This document shows positions 10,198 through 23,224 of a DNA stretch of 64,000 bases, piece after piece. The stretch spans positions 454,503 through 518,502 of the forward strand of contig JXTC01000158.1 in NCBI GenBank assembly GCA_002914845.1. Direction: 5' to 3'. The translations under genes and the position numbers were made by a program. The stretch comes from Trema orientale. Taxonomy: Eukaryota > Streptophyta > Magnoliopsida > Rosales > Cannabaceae. Position 1 is the stretch's first letter, and each line of letters begins with the position of its first letter. The notes below the pieces were generated by a model. That model was not told the origin of the DNA. It saw nothing but the letters and a program-made list of their open reading frames with translations, and made no database searches.

Positions 10198-11920
10198 CGT
10201 TGATAAATTTGATGCTTTCTCGTTTTCCAAACTTGGTATGTTACTATTGTAAGTGTGAATTGTGAAGTGAACTATCTATATCACATGATAGAATAACGAA
10301 GTAATAAGATTGGGATATCAGGCAGCACCATAGTAAAACTTCGTGCTTTGTTTTAACTACATGGCCTTCTTTATTCTTAGTTGTCTATAAAATTATTACA
10401 TTTAAACATTTTATATATTTTTGGTTTATTTTTATGTTTTTGGTTTCCTGAACTTTGCTACGGATTAGCTTCTCACAACGCAAAGAAAAAAAAAAGCCGA
10501 TAAAACTACTATTTATTTTATAGCTTAGGTTGAAACCGTTTTATTTTCCTGTGTCAAAAGGTCAAAATCTCGACATCATTATTGAACTTTAATACAAGTA
10601 TGTGCCTATAACTATCTCTTGATCCCTATTTATTTGCTAAAAATTTATTTTAAGTCCCAACTCTCAGTTCTGTTTTTGGTAACACGTTAGTCCGTTGTCC
10701 TGTTCTCTGTTTGATTTCCCTGCAGCTCACAAGATCATTTAACATGGGTATTAGAGGTCATTAAACTGAAAAATTGGAGCTAGCTATACACACCTGATCT
10801 TCAAGTTCAACCGTGAGCCCCCCAAATTGGAGAAAACTCAGACTTAGTCACCTAGGTTTTGACACTCAACCGCAAACGCGTGCATCAACCATGGAGAACA
10901 TCTTCGAAAAAACACTTTGATGTCAACAATATTTTTGATCTCACAAAGCTAAGGGACACAACAAGCTCAGCAACATGTTGTAGACCACCACCACCACCCA
11001 TCTCGCTTCAGAGCTTCGTCCAAATTGAAGGACTCACCAGTCACCAAGACCGTCAACAGCGAAATCAGTAATCCAAGATGCAAACGGGAACAATTCTAAG
11101 CCTCGAACGTCATAAAATTTTAAAGTTTTTGAATCAGGATTTATTGTGTAAATATGCTATAAATCTATTGTTCAATGTAAAATAGGACGTGATATCTTTA
11201 GAACAAAAAATAGTTAATAACTTCCATTATCCAGTGAGTTAAGGCAGGGACTGAGCTAAGATTGTAATTTAGTGGGGGCAAAATTTTACTAATTTTTTTA
11301 AACAATAAGATAACAACATAAGAAAAAAATAAAAGAATATTGAAAATGTTATAATTTTTTTTTTTATCTAATACATTACAATAATTGTTCCTAACAAATT
11401 TTCTTATTTTTGAAACTAGTTGGAAGGAAACTGAGATACTCCTTTAAAATGTCTCTCTAGAAATGTTTTACATAGAATTGAACCAACAAAAAGTAAGAAT
11501 ATATTTAAATAAGAACTCTTTATTAACATAAACAATAAACTATTAACTTACCTACCATTTATAGATTTATTATTAGAGGTAGTGAAAATTTGACTTTAAA
11601 CCTCAGGTTTGGATATGGTTACAAATATTAGCTTCTTACTATATTGTTCCTTTTGTGTTCCAACTTGGGTGACTTCAAATTAAAGTCTTATTAAAAAACA
11701 ATCATATTCTCAATTTAATCTAATAAAACAAATTGCAATTTCTAATAAGAATTTTTTAAAAAATTACAGCACCTAAATTAGTGGTTTATAAATATATATG
11801 GTCCCATTAAGAATTGGTTTCATTTTGAGTTTTGTCCTAAACTGTAATACAACTTTTAAACTAGAATTATATAAGGTTTCTAATACTTTTACCTATAAAA
11901 ACTCAAAATAATTACAAAAA
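10198..11920. other. RLK1 3' flank and intergenic
   Basis: The 3' flank at about 10255-10345 (GAAGTGAACTAT..GGCAGCACCATA..ACTTCG) matches the RLK2 3' flank at about 27560-27645, so the duplication extended past the stop codon. From 10740 to 11090 there is a less AT-rich stretch with a short frame (10859-11071) that I cannot assign. Near 11255-11300 GACTGAGCTAAG..TTTAGTGGGGGCAAAATTT resembles an end of the element at 57300-58065. Confidence 0.4.
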
Positions 11921-11924
11921 TACG

Positions 11925-12180
11925 AATGTCAGGTTTTTTCCGATCTTCGCACAGTTTTTATTAGAAAAATACAATTTTTAAAACGGTTACTAGTTACTTG
12001 TTTATGGAAACTGGTTACTGATTACCAATTATAAATACCTTTAGTAACTAGTTACCAGTACTTAGAAACTGGTTACCAATTACTAGTTATTATTTTAAAA
12101 TGATATTTTTCTAAATATTTTTTAAAAATAATATTTTTCTAATAAAAACCGTACCAGATCTAAAAAAGTACAATCCACCG
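11925..12180. repeat. Palindromic repeat with GTAAC-rich core, copy B
   Basis: Arms CAGTTTTTATTAGAAAAATA (left) and its inverse TTTTTCTAATAAAAACCGTA (right) flank a core at about 11984-12090 rich in GTTAC/GTAAC words (ACTAGTTAC, GGTTACTG, AGTAACTAG, GGTTACCA). Same design as 4545-4975 and 44878-45230. Confidence 0.55.
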
Positions 12181-12401
12181 TAATTATTTTCTAAAAATGT
12201 CGTATAAGACCTAATTTTCACAATAACATATGCATTACACCTCGACATGTGTTTTGGTTTGAAGAAAATATGTAATGGAAAAGGAAAAGTTGTTGAGGTC
12301 TAACACAAATTGTAAACATACCTCTTATAATCTTTTTTTTTATTTAAGTGATATCCATATTCTAATACATATATAATTACATATACACATATATATAAGT
12401 T

Positions 12402-12730
12402 TGTTGTAAATATTTTATTTAGATATCCATTACGGAAAAATATCATAAAAAGAAGATAAAAGATTAGAAGTGCATTAATTAGATCTTATCTTTAATTATC
12501 ATTAAAGATATTATTGAGATTATGTTAGGAAATAGACAAAAGATAATTATGCCACTTGTAAACTTTAATCATATCTTTGGGTCTATAAATAGACCATTCC
12601 ATTTGTAGAATGATATGAGTTAGAAAATCAAAGGAATAGAAAAATAAAGAAAAGAAAGAAAATTTGCCCACTTTTATGTTTTAATATTATCTATAGTTAT
12701 ACAATATATATTATATATTTATATAATACG
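12402..12730 (+). repeat. Candidate 5' LTR of the decayed copia element
   Basis: Begins TGTTGTAAATATTTTATTTAG and contains a TATA box in GTCTATAAATAGACC (about 12581-12596). It is followed at 12731 by TTATCAGCACAATAAC, a primer-site-like word seen after the LTR in many plant copia elements. No matching 3' LTR was found after 17130, so the limits rest on these internal signs only. Confidence 0.45.
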
Positions 12731-12772
12731 TTATCAGCACAATAACTCTATTCATCTCCCGAAGTATTCATA

Positions 12773-15700
12773 ATGTCAAATAATACAAAGCTTGAGTTTG
12801 CTGTCCTGGATATATAGGGACAAAACTATCTAGCATAGGTTTTTGATGCCGAAATTCATTTGGCTGTCAAATATCTTTGTGAGACAATTATAGAAGCAAA
12901 TGAAGCGTCCTCACAAGAGTGCACTAAGGCAATGATGTTTCTTCGTCATTATATCCATGAGGGATTGAGATATGAATATCTCATTGTGAAAGATCCACTT
13001 GTCATTTGGGAAAATCTAAAGGATCGTTTTGACTACCAGACAATTGTAATACTGCCAAAAGTTCGCAATGACTGGTTAAGTATAACTCCGCAATATTTAG
13101 AATCACTTCTCAATTAAAGTTATGAGGAGAACTAATCACTGAAATAGAAATGTTAGAAAAAACACATTTTACTTTCCATGCATCCAATGTGATTTTACAA
13201 CAATAATATCGAGAGCGAGGTTATAAAAAATATTCTGAATTAATATCATGCTTTCTTATTGATGAACAAAATAATCAACTCGTAACGAAAAATCATGAGT
13301 CTTGCCTAACTGGTTCAACTCCATATTGTGAAGTGAATCTGATATATGATAATTATGTTTCACTCGCTGAAGTGAATGCAACAAATGACAAACCTACCCA
13401 TAGTCGTCCCCAGCAGTGAGACACTGGTCGTGGGCACAGACTTAGTCGTGGTCATAATAATACTTGGTATCGTGGTAGCTATAATGACCATTCCTCAAAT
13501 TTCAAGAAAAGTTGAAATGATAAAAGGAACCAAGAAAAAAAAAATAAAGAAAATGTCTGTTATAGATGTAGAATGACTGGACATTAGGAGCATACTTGTC
13601 ATACACCCAAACATCTTGCTGATCATTACCAAGCATCGCTGAAAGAAAAAAGGGGGAAAGGCATAGAAACAAATTTTCCTGAGCAAGATAGTCCTATAAA
13701 CAATCCATTTTTAGATATGTCTGATTTCCTCAATAATGTTCCCAACGAGAACATTGATGATTTGATTGGCGATGATAATATCAACGTTCGTTAATTATTT
13801 TACCAATATTGGTCTTTATGTCGTTTTTATAATTTTAAGCAATAAGTTTTTATATTATCTTAATATTTTCAATAAGATGTTTTTACTGTATTTCCTTATA
13901 TGTAATAATTTGAATAATTAAGAATTAATATTCTTTTTACTTTATTCTTAATTTTATCTATGTTTAAGCTTCAAGAATAAATATGAACGTAAATGATAAA
14001 ATTATTGGAGCTAAAGTCAGTGTTGAAGATCAATGCCTTGCAGCCAGTGCGACAACACATATATTCTTAAAAAGAAGGAATATTTGTCCCATCTGCAATT
14101 GGTTATCTCTAATATCAGAACAATATCTGGAGTTGCTAATATTATTGAAGGGTTTGGAAGAACCAATATTATATTACTAGGAGGCAAAAAATTTATAATA
14201 GATGATGTGTTGTTTTCTAGTAGATTAAAGAGAAATCTACTAAGTTTTAAAGATATTAGCTGCAATGGTAATCATATTGAGACCACAATTAAAGATGACA
14301 CATAATATCTCTATATTACACTGTTATCTCAGACCAAAAACGTATATTGGAAAAATCATATGCGTTCTCTTCTGAATTATATTACACATTTATAAATCCA
14401 GCCGAATCTAATGTTGTGGAGAACCAAAAGTTATTAAATTCAAAGAATTATTCTTTGGCATGACTAGCTGGGTAATCCCGGGTCAATAATGATGCGAAGA
14501 ATCATTGAAAATTCATATGGCCACGTATTAAAGAATGAAAAGATGCTTTTATCCATTGATTTTTCATGTGTTGCTTGTGCTCAAGGAAAAATGATTGTCA
14601 GGCCATTCCAACAAAAGTAGCAATTGAACATCTAGCATTTTTAGAACGAATTCAAGGAGATATATATGGGCCTATTACTCCATCATATGGACCATTTTTG
14701 TATTTCATGGTATGAATCACACGTTTATTTATTATCTACTCGTAATACTATATTTGCGAGACTCCTTACACAAATAATTTGTTTATGAACTCAATTTTCG
14801 GATTATATTATAAAGAAAATTCGACTTGATAACGCAGAAGAATTTACATCCTAAGCATTTAATGATTATTGTATGTCAATTGGGATTGTTGTTGTGTATT
14901 ATGTTGCTCATACACATATACAAAATGGATTGGCTGAGCCATTTATTAAGCATCTGTAATTAATTGCTAGGTTATTACTAATGAGACCGAACTTATCAAG
15001 TTCTATTTGGGGACATTCAATCTTACATGTAGCAACACTAATTCGTGTTAGACCAACTGCTTATCATACATACTCCACATTATAAATCGTTTTTGTTCAA
15101 AAACCAAATATATCCCATCTACGAATTTTTGGTTGTGTTGTATATGTTCCAATTGCTCCACTTTGGCGTACCAAGATAGGTTCTTAAAAAAGACTGAGAA
15201 TTTATATTGTATTTGAATTGCCATCCATTATAAAATATCTTGAACCATTGATTGGTGACATGTTTACGACACGGTTTACCGATTGTCAATTTGATGAAAT
15301 AATTTTCCCAGCTTTAAGGGGAGGAAAACATAAAATTGAAAATGTAGAAAAATATGAAATTTAATGGAATGTATCATTATTATCTCATTTTGATCCTCGT
15401 ACTAATAAACGTGAACTAGAATTTTAAAAAATTATACATTTGCAAAATGTTGCAAATCAATTACTAAATGTATTCATTGATACAAAAAGGGTGACTAAGT
15501 TATATACACTAGCTGTAAATACTCATGCTCAGATTAATGTCCCTATAAGATAATCCTTGAGCTTGAGAGCAAATGAATCTAAGGCATACCCTAAAGCATG
15601 GCAGAATAATTCGCTTTAAAGATAAAGTTTAGAGGAAGAAAAAGGGAAATATTAAGGAAATTGACTATCCTAAAGATGACAGTATCCCTAAAGAGATAAC

Positions 15701-17129
15701 TATATTGCCAAAAAAAGAAATTGACATAATTGAACAAATAAACTCAGAGGAGGTTCAAGTACATGATAATAGTGAAAATAAAGAGATTTGTATAAGTTAT
15801 ATCAGCTCAGGAAAAGAGTGGAATCGCGATAAAATAATTGTCGATACTGTATTTGCATATGTAGTAACTCTTGATATTATAAATGAAAGCAAGGATCTTG
15901 AACTAAGATCTGTCGACGAATATTGACGTAAAAATGAGTGGCCAAAATGGAAAGACACAATCTAAGAAGAACTGAAATCTCTTGGGAAGAGAGAAGTATT
16001 TGGACCTATTATCCAAATACCAAAAAGTGTGAACTCAGTAGGGTACAAATGGGTCTTTGTGCAAAAATATAATGAGAAAAATGAGATCGTGAGATACAAA
16101 GCATGACTCATGACACAAGATTTCTCACAAAGACCTAGTATAGATTTTAAAGAAAGATATTCTCCTTTGGTGGATGCAATTACATTACGGTTCTTAGTTA
16201 GTCTAGCAGTTTCTAAAGGACTTGAAATACATTTAATGGATGTTATAACAATATATTTATATGGATTACTTGACACTGATATTTATATGTAAATTTCTGA
16301 AGGATTTAAAGTACCTGGAGTACTTTATTTAATACATCAGGAAATATATTCAATAAAACTACAAAGATCTTTGTATGAATGAAAACAATTTAGATGCATG
16401 TGGTACAATCGCTTTAGTGAATATCTTTTGAATAAAGGATATGTGAATAGTCCTATTTGTCCACGCCTTTTCATTAGGAGCTCGAAAACTAGATTTACTA
16501 TCATAGTGGTATATATCAATGATTTGAATATCATTGGGACTCTTGAAGATATTGATGAGGCAATAGAATTGAAAGAAAAAATTCGAGATGAAAGATATCG
16601 AAAAAATAAAATTTTGTCTCGGCTTACAGCTAGAGTATTTACAAGATAGGATACTTATCTATCAGTCGACTTATATTGAAAATGTTCTTAAACATTTTTG
16701 TATGGACAAAGCTTACCCATTGAGTACCCCAATTATTGTTAGAACGCTTGACATGAAAAAAGACCATTTTCGTCCTCAAGAAGATGTGCGATTAAAGCTC
16801 TTATGTATTTTGCTAATTATACTCAACCTGATATAGCTTTTTCATTCAATTTATTAGCAAGGTATAGTTTTACTTCAACTTAAAGACATGGGAAAGGAAT
16901 TAAACAAATATTCCGTTAGGAATGACTGATATGAGTTTATTTTATTCTAATAAATCCAAATCACAACTAACTGGGTTAGACACAATTATTCTTTACATAT
17001 GAACTGTGGAAGAAACATGATACAGATATTCAACAAATTTGCTCCAATGACAACTTAGCAGATCTATTCACTAAAGCACTCCCTACCGCAATATTTAAGA
17101 AATTGGTACATAAGATTGGAAAACTGTAA
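12773..17129 (+). pseudogene. Decayed Ty1/copia gag-pol
   Basis: A single plus-strand copia polyprotein broken by many stops and frameshifts. Readable pieces in order are gag (ATG 12773; frame 12860-13117), a zinc-knuckle remnant CYRCRMTGH near 13560, the gag-pre-integrase region, an integrase tail with QNGLAEPFIK near 14920, reverse transcriptase pieces (15962-16640: GYKWVFVQKYNE, MDVITIYLYG, VVYINDLNIIG in place of the YVDD box) and an RNase H end with NLADLFTKALP near 17060. Order protease/integrase before RT defines copia rather than Gypsy. No product can be functional. The 3' LTR is absent or unrecognisable. Confidence 0.85.
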
Positions 17130-17570
17130 TTTTTCATGATTTTTACTCATCTTTTAACTCATATAATTATCTCGGGTAAAATAAAGACCTAATGAAATAA
17201 TTAAAAAATATCACTTTTTAATCGTATTGGTAAACTCGTTTAATACAATATTTTTTTAATGAAAAGATGAAAAGAATAGTGTGCTATGTAAGTTGATGAA
17301 TTATTAGACAAGTCTTCTAAGCCTTTGAAACATAAATATAAGCCCAAAAAAGATACACATGAGATCGGAACAGGAACCTGAGTTTTGGTGCTGGAGATTT
17401 GGAAACAGTGTGAGATCTTGGGTGGTTGATTAGTAAAGGCAAGAGGGCGATGGGAATGGTCATGGAATGAGGGACATATGTATGCTTTTAACGCATGAGG
17501 TAGATATTGGCCACTGTACCTAGCTAGCTAGTTGAGGTCGTATTGTCATTTGAGGATTTTGATAGTGGCA
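17130..17570. other. Spacer after copia element
   Basis: AT-rich remnant, possibly the decayed 3' untranslated part of the copia element; no LTR recognised. Confidence 0.35.
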
Positions 17571-18030
17571 TGTGTTTGGACAAGGACATTGTCTGGCCAG
17601 ACCAACACAATATTGAAAACTGATGAGTTAGATCATCTCTGTAATATGTTGCTTTATGGGATGAAAAAATTATCATTCGATGAAGTGAGTGTTACATTGT
17701 ACAATTATGAGATTCGGAAGAAAGATCAGAAGGAGAATAGGAATATGCCAATAGACGCATTTACAGCCAGGGGATATAGTCAAAGCCGTAAGCAGGAGAA
17801 AATGGGTAGATCTTGTTCGAAGGAAAAACCTGGTAACGATGAATGTGCCTTTTGTCATGAGAAAGGGCATTGAAAGAAAGATTGTCCGAAGTTACAGAAT
17901 AAAGGCAAGGGCAAGGCTACTTCTGATGCATATGTAGCTAAAGTTGAAGATGATGAGTCAGATTTTGCTCTAGTTAGTCAGCCGATGACATCTTAGCATG
18001 ACGAGTAGAGTTTAGATTCGGGTTATACTT
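17571..18030 (+). pseudogene. Fragment of copia gag-protease (family of the 30-35 kb element)
   Basis: The frame reads LDHLCNMLLYGMKKLSFDEV and onward, with a zinc knuckle CAFCHEKGH then a stop and KKDCPKLQN, ending near a protease-like DSG. This matches the middle of the gag of the minus-strand element at 29882-34930 (LPDELDHLC, CAFYHEKGHWKKDYP, ELIIDSG). Here the CCHC cysteines are kept, whereas the larger copy has Tyr in two of those positions. It is flanked by unrelated DNA on both sides, so it is an isolated fragment. Confidence 0.75.
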
Positions 18031-18039
18031 TTGGAGAAC

Positions 18040-19030
18040 ACTTGTATACATTAGATAGGTATTGACATCTCATGAACTCTAGAACCCACTTGAGTAAAGC
18101 TTGAGACGAAATGCTATGTTAGGTGTCATTAGAGAAATGATTTAGGCCATCTTTGGACCGTTTGAATCTTTCAAGCCAACCTTGATACATTATCATCCTA
18201 GTACACCCACTTTGAGCTAATTTGTACCTTTATTTTTCTACCACATTTTAGCTAAACTAAAATAATAATTACCAGCCTTTATCCTTTAAGTACATTGATT
18301 GTTTTAAAGAGTTATTTTCTGTTATGTTCATGTTGGGACAAAGGGTGGTGTTATGAAGTATTGAAAAAAAAAAATAAATAAAAAGGAACAATTTGGTGAA
18401 AATTTTGTATCCTTGCCCTCTATTTTATTTTTCAACATTGAGGACAATGTTGATTTTGAGTTTGGGGGAGAAGTTTTTTATTTTCACCCTTTGGTCTTAT
18501 TTCATATCTTTTATTTCAAAAAAAATGAAAAAAAACAAATAAGTATTTGGCGGTGTGTTTATAGAAGAGAAATTTAGTTGAAAAGAAGTGTGAGAGTGCT
18601 ATTTGGTGTACCACGGAATAACTCTTTAAAGATCCTAGATTAATGTACTTATGGGTGATTTGAACCTCAAATTTTTTCAAAATTATCTTACCTTCACCCA
18701 AGCCGACGTTATAAGCTTAATAAAAGACCTTTTGATCTTTGATGACATACTAACATACATTAGTGGAGAGCAACAAGAAAAATGGGCATATGGTAGTTCC
18801 AAATAGCATCATATGGAGACATTTTATTGTCTACCGATATACACAAGTCTATCTGAAGTTCATTTTATTAAGTGATATTGATTTTGCACACACTTGCACA
18901 TTAAGAGTCTTGAGTAGAGTTAAATTGATGCTTGAAGTTGAAAATCTAAATAATCTCAATGTTTGCATTTCCTTTGAGCTTGGAACATTTTGTAGCTTCG
19001 AAGATACTTGCGCAGTTTTTTGATTCGATA
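18040..19030 (+). mobile_element. Gypsy-like (Athila/Tat type) 3' region fragment
   Basis: The phrase CATTGAGGACAATGTTGATT followed by TGAGTTTGGGGGAG (about 18435-18470) is the conserved non-coding signature found in the long 3' regions of plant Athila/Tat Gypsy elements. The surrounding text has no decisive coding domain; the frame at 18763-19023 is unassigned. The call rests on the signature alone. Confidence 0.4.
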
Positions 19031-19129
19031 CGAAACTCACACTTTGCCGTTTATGTCATTAGTACTTGATTTGTGTTTTGCTTTTCTTTTTTCTATTTTG
19101 TTTTGCTTGAGGAGAAGCAAATAGAAATC

Positions 19130-19560
19130 GACAAATTATACATATCGAGTACACTTGACATGATTGTCGAGTCTTGTCTCCATAATTGTTCATCTATACT
19201 ATATCAACAATGCTAGACACGATTGTCGACCCATAGGCTAGCCATTATCATCCAGATACTAGACATTATCTCGACTATGCTAGACACATTGTCTATTATT
19301 CTCGACAGTTCAATCGAGTGACTAGACACTAGTGCCGAGATAATTTCTAAAGTATAAAAAAATTACTCGACAACACAGTTGTGTGAGTCGACATAGTATC
19401 TAGAAAGGTCGACAATTGTGTCTATACACTAGACACTATTGTCTAGCAACTAAAGATATATTTAACCACTAGAAACACGTGTCTGGCAACTAAAGACACA
19501 TGTCTAGCCATAAGAAACACATGTCAAATCTTATGTTGAATGTTTTGAAAGACCTTGGAT
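19130..19560. repeat. TAGACA/TGTCTA repeat array, block 1
   Basis: Dense, irregular copies of TAGACA(C) and its inverse TGTCTA, often paired as in CTAGACACTATTGTCTAGC, plus TCGACA variants. Because the unit and its reverse complement alternate every 15-25 bases, the array can fold into many short hairpins. Related blocks occur at 21190-21450, 21905-22110, 22605-22825 and 23225-23995. Confidence 0.8.
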
Positions 19561-19639
19561 TATGTTAAAATTTTATGAGTTTCTAGTTAAATAAACAATT
19601 TTGTAGATAATATAGGTGACCCAGTCAAGTTAATCGACA

Positions 19640-20039
19640 AACATGTCGGGTATACCTACCATCCAAGTTTATTATATTATACGGCCAAATTTTCTATTTT
19701 TCGCTATAGTTTCAAGTCCTACTAGAAAACCACTTTTAATCTACAAATCAAACTCATATTAACAAAGAAAGAAAGGGCATTTTGGGCCGATGGATTCTGG
19801 GTGGAGTAGATCAGTTCAATGTGATTTGGGACAAAGTGGTGTTGAGCGACGATAGACTTCAGGGTGCTGGGTTGAGAATGGATGGAATTTGGTGTGGCGG
19901 AGGTAGGCTTTGACTGTAGTCATCGTGGGTGGGGGTGGAGTCCGACAAAGATGAATTGAGAGGGAGGGGGATATCAATGCCTGCGTCTGAGAAGAAGAGA
20001 AGAAAAAAAAAATTAAACCCGCTTTTCCCTTTTTTTTTT

Positions 20040-20075
<36 letters not shown>

Positions 20076-20280
20076 TTAACTACAGTCTTTTCATTTCAGA
20101 CCACAAGCCTTTTCTTTCTTTTGGAATAAAAAATTTAACTTAGGGCCTTTATGTCATTTTACACTCACTTTATTTGAAACAGGTTATTCTAGCCAACAAA
20201 TTTTAAATGAGGTGTATTTCTCAAAATCAACTATCAAGAAGGAGCATTTTATCCAATTCTGCTGTAAATAACAACGTCAT
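19640..20280. repeat. Direct repeat flank A of the TAGACA element
   Basis: The stretch TATAGTTTCAAGTCCTACTA..CTACAAATCAAACTCATATT..AACAAAGAAAG (19705-19775) recurs as TATAGTTTCAAGTTCTACTA..CACAAATCAAACTCACATT..CAAAGAAAG at 24075-24145. Further on, GGGCCTTTATG..GGTGTATTTCTCAAAATC (20135-20230) matches GGGCATATAGG..GGTGTATTTCTACAAAATC (24412-24500). In both places it follows a TAGACA block, so 19.1-20.3 kb and 23.2-24.6 kb look like two copies of the same element end. Confidence 0.55.
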
Positions 20281-20432
20281 TATTTCTAACTACTCCCAGG
20301 TAGTGGCATACTGACCAAAGCAAGAACACGACAGCAAAGGAATTGACTAAAAAAACTCTAGGCTTTTCACAGAGAGGTATAAGATTAGGCTGTCTTTTGT
20401 TTTAGGACGTGCTAGCTGTTTACCTCAGGTCT

Positions 20433-21170
20433 TGTTAGAATTTGGCTTGTTAGCTTTTATAATTATTTTGTACTTTATTCTACATTGCTTGTGTATGAAT
20501 ATTTAGAGTCTATAGTTAGCCATAAATAAAGCCTACTATAATTGATTTTAATCATCCAAAAATTAGCTCCTTATTGGTAATGACGTTTATTCTTAAATAC
20601 CTCCATAGTTTTGTTTTTACCCATTTTCTCATTTGTTTCTGGGTTTTGTTTTTACCCATTTTCTCATTTGTATTTGAGTTTTTTTGCAGGTTCACCCTAA
20701 ACTTTGTTTGGTAGCTATTTGAAATATTAACAGAAATATCAGAATCTTCGTCAATGCCGGTAAAGACGAATATTGTGACTAATGCAAAAATCGATGTAGA
20801 GAAATTTGATGGCTGAAATAACTTTAGCTTGTGGCAATTCGAGGTTTTGGATGATTTATGTCAACAAAATCAGGATATTGCTATGGAAGAGACAAAAACT
20901 AGAGAAGATGGATGATAAAGAATGGGAGAGGATCAATCGTCAAGCTTGTGGTACAATTCGTTCATGTCTTTATAGAGAACAGAATTGTCCATTCATGAGG
21001 GAAACTTCTGCAAGTAAGCTATAGAAAGTGCTCGAGAACAAGTACATGAAGAAGAGCAATGAAAACCAGCTATTCTTGAAGAAGAGACTTTTCCGCCTCC
21101 AGTTGAAGCCTGGTACGACTATTGATGACCACATTGATACTTTTAAACAGTTTGATTTTCACCAGATTTT
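20433..21170 (+). pseudogene. Copia LTR-gag fragment (family of the 30-35 kb element)
   Basis: It starts TGTTAGAATTTGGCTTGTTA, the LTR start of the minus-strand element at 29882-34930 read on the plus strand, but lacks the second half of the LTR and the primer site. The words GGGTTTTGTTTTTACCC..CTCATTTG occur twice in tandem around 20605-20670. It then runs into the leader (CAGGTTCACCCTAAACTTTG) and gag (VEKFDG, DDKEWERIN, QACGTIRSCL, KKRLFRLQLKPGTTIDDHID) before breaking at about 21160 into TAGACA repeats. The downstream gag part lies 3 kb upstream at 17571-18030. Confidence 0.8.
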
Positions 21171-22840
21171 GAGGACATTAGCTATTAGACATGAGTTATC
21201 TACCTTCGTAGACAAGTTATCTATTTGGCAGACACTATTGTCTAGCTTTCTAGATAAGTTGTCTATCTGGTATACACTATTGTCTAGCTTCCTAGATAAG
21301 TTGTCTATTCGGCAGACATGATTGTTTAGCTTTTCATATCGATTGTCTATTTGATATAGACAATATCGTTTAGTTTCCCAAACAAGTTGTCTATCTGGTA
21401 GACACTATTGTCTAGCTTCCCGGACAAGTTGTTTATTTACTAGACACTAAGTATAATGGACTAAAATTTGACATAAACTAAATTAAATATAATATAATTA
21501 CAAAATTAGTGAGTTTTGTAAACTTAGTCACTACTTTGTTCATTACTATTAGAAACTATGTCACTATATAATGAAAATACGTCACTATTACTATTGGAAA
21601 CTTAGTCACAACTTTATTCTTTATAATTACAAACTCAATAACTAGATGTAATGCATAATAAGGATATTACGTTAAATTACAAAATTAGTGAGTTTTAAAT
21701 TATCATCTCTACTATAATGAAAATATGTCACCATTACTATTAGAAAATTAGTCATAACTTTGTTCTTCCAAATTACAAACTCAATAACTATGTGTAATGA
21801 GTAATAAGTATATTAAATTACAAAATTAGTGAGTTTCGAATTATCATCAGTACTATAATGAGAATATGCCACCATTATTATTAGAAATTTAGTCACAATT
21901 TTGAGCTTTCCAAACAAGGAGTCTAGCTATTAGACAAGTGTTGTCTAGCTCTCCAGACATGTTGTCTATCTGATAGACACTTTTATCTAGCTTTCAAGAC
22001 AAGTTGTCTGTCGAGTAGATACTATTGTCTCGTTTTCCAAACACATTGTCTAGCTGCTTGGCAATATTATTGAGCTTTCCAAACAAGCTGTCTATCGACT
22101 AGATACTAACTATAATGAAATAAAATTTGATATAAACTAAATTAAATACAATATAATTACAAAATTAATGAGTTTTGTAAACTTACTCACTACTTTATTC
22201 ATTTCTATTAGAAACTCAGTCACTATATAATGAAATTATGTTACCATTATTATTGGAAACTTAGTTATAACTTTATTCTTTATAATTACAAACTCAACAA
22301 CTAAGTGTAATGTATAATAAGTACATTATATTAAATTACAAAATTAGTGAGTTTTGAATTATTATCACTACAATAATGAAAATATGTTACCATTACTATT
22401 GGAAACTGAATCACAACTTTGTTATTCTAAATTACAAACTCAATAACTATGTGTAATAAGTATATTAAATTACAAAATTAGTGAGTTTTGAATTATCATC
22501 GTGACTATAATGAGAATATGTCACCATTACGATTAGAAACTTTTTTTTTTTTGGTTGGGGATTACAATTGGAAACTTAGTCACAACTTTATTCTTTCCAA
22601 ACAAAGAGTCTAGCTATATTAGACATAGGTTGTCTGGCTCTCCATACACATTATCAATCTGATAGACACTTTTGTCTAGTTTTCTCGACAAACTGTCTAT
22701 CAGGTAGACACTATTATCTAGCTTTCTAGACATATTGTCTATCTACGAGACACCGTTGTCGAGCTTTCTAGACAAGCTATGTATCTATTAGATAATATTG
22801 TCGATCTTTCCAGACAAGCTGTAATTAAACATAATTTTAA
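21171..22840. repeat. TAGACA arrays alternating with a higher-order AT-rich tandem repeat
   Basis: TAGACA/TGTCTA blocks (21190-21450, 21905-22110, 22605-22825) alternate with AT-rich segments. The AT-rich segments contain units marked by TTACAAAATTAGTGAGTTTT and GTCACCATTACTATTAGAAA recurring about every 140-180 bases. The whole composite starting TATAATGgAcTAAAATTTGA at 21452 restarts at 22111, giving a larger period near 659 bases. No coding content. Confidence 0.7.
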
Positions 22841-23220
22841 ATAAACTATAGTAAACCATAATTATAAAGACAAAAAGACAATGATAATATTTAGGACACA
22901 CTAAGACCATTTATTGAGTACTCCATGGAGTATTTACATAAAGTTTTGATCACTTTCTTTTCTTTTTTGGTGGAGCCTCAACAATCATAATACATCTTAA
23001 TCGTTGTCTCTTTTCATTCCAATTTCAAGAAGAACTTTTGTTCTTTTCTCAAACACCATCATATAATATAATTGTGAGTATTGATGATATACCTAAACAA
23101 AAAATAAATTACAAATTAAATAAAAAAATATATATTACCAAGCATAAAATAATAAATTTAGTTAGGTTTGATATGTGTCAGTGGCTAGTTTTGTGTTTTT
23201 TATGGTTAGATATGTGTCTT
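22841..23220. other. Spacer between repeat blocks
   Basis: AT-rich, with an isolated short open frame (23038-23223) that has no recognisable motif and runs into the repeat; not called. Confidence 0.35.
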
Positions 23221-23224
23221 TAGT

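Noticed and set aside
10859..11071. 70-residue frame with a PPPPPIS run
   Set aside because: No domain, no clear start context or conserved neighbour; cannot be told from chance or from an old transposon-captured fragment.
18763..19023. 86-residue frame near the Gypsy-like signature
   Set aside because: No env or other retroelement motif; not called as a gene.
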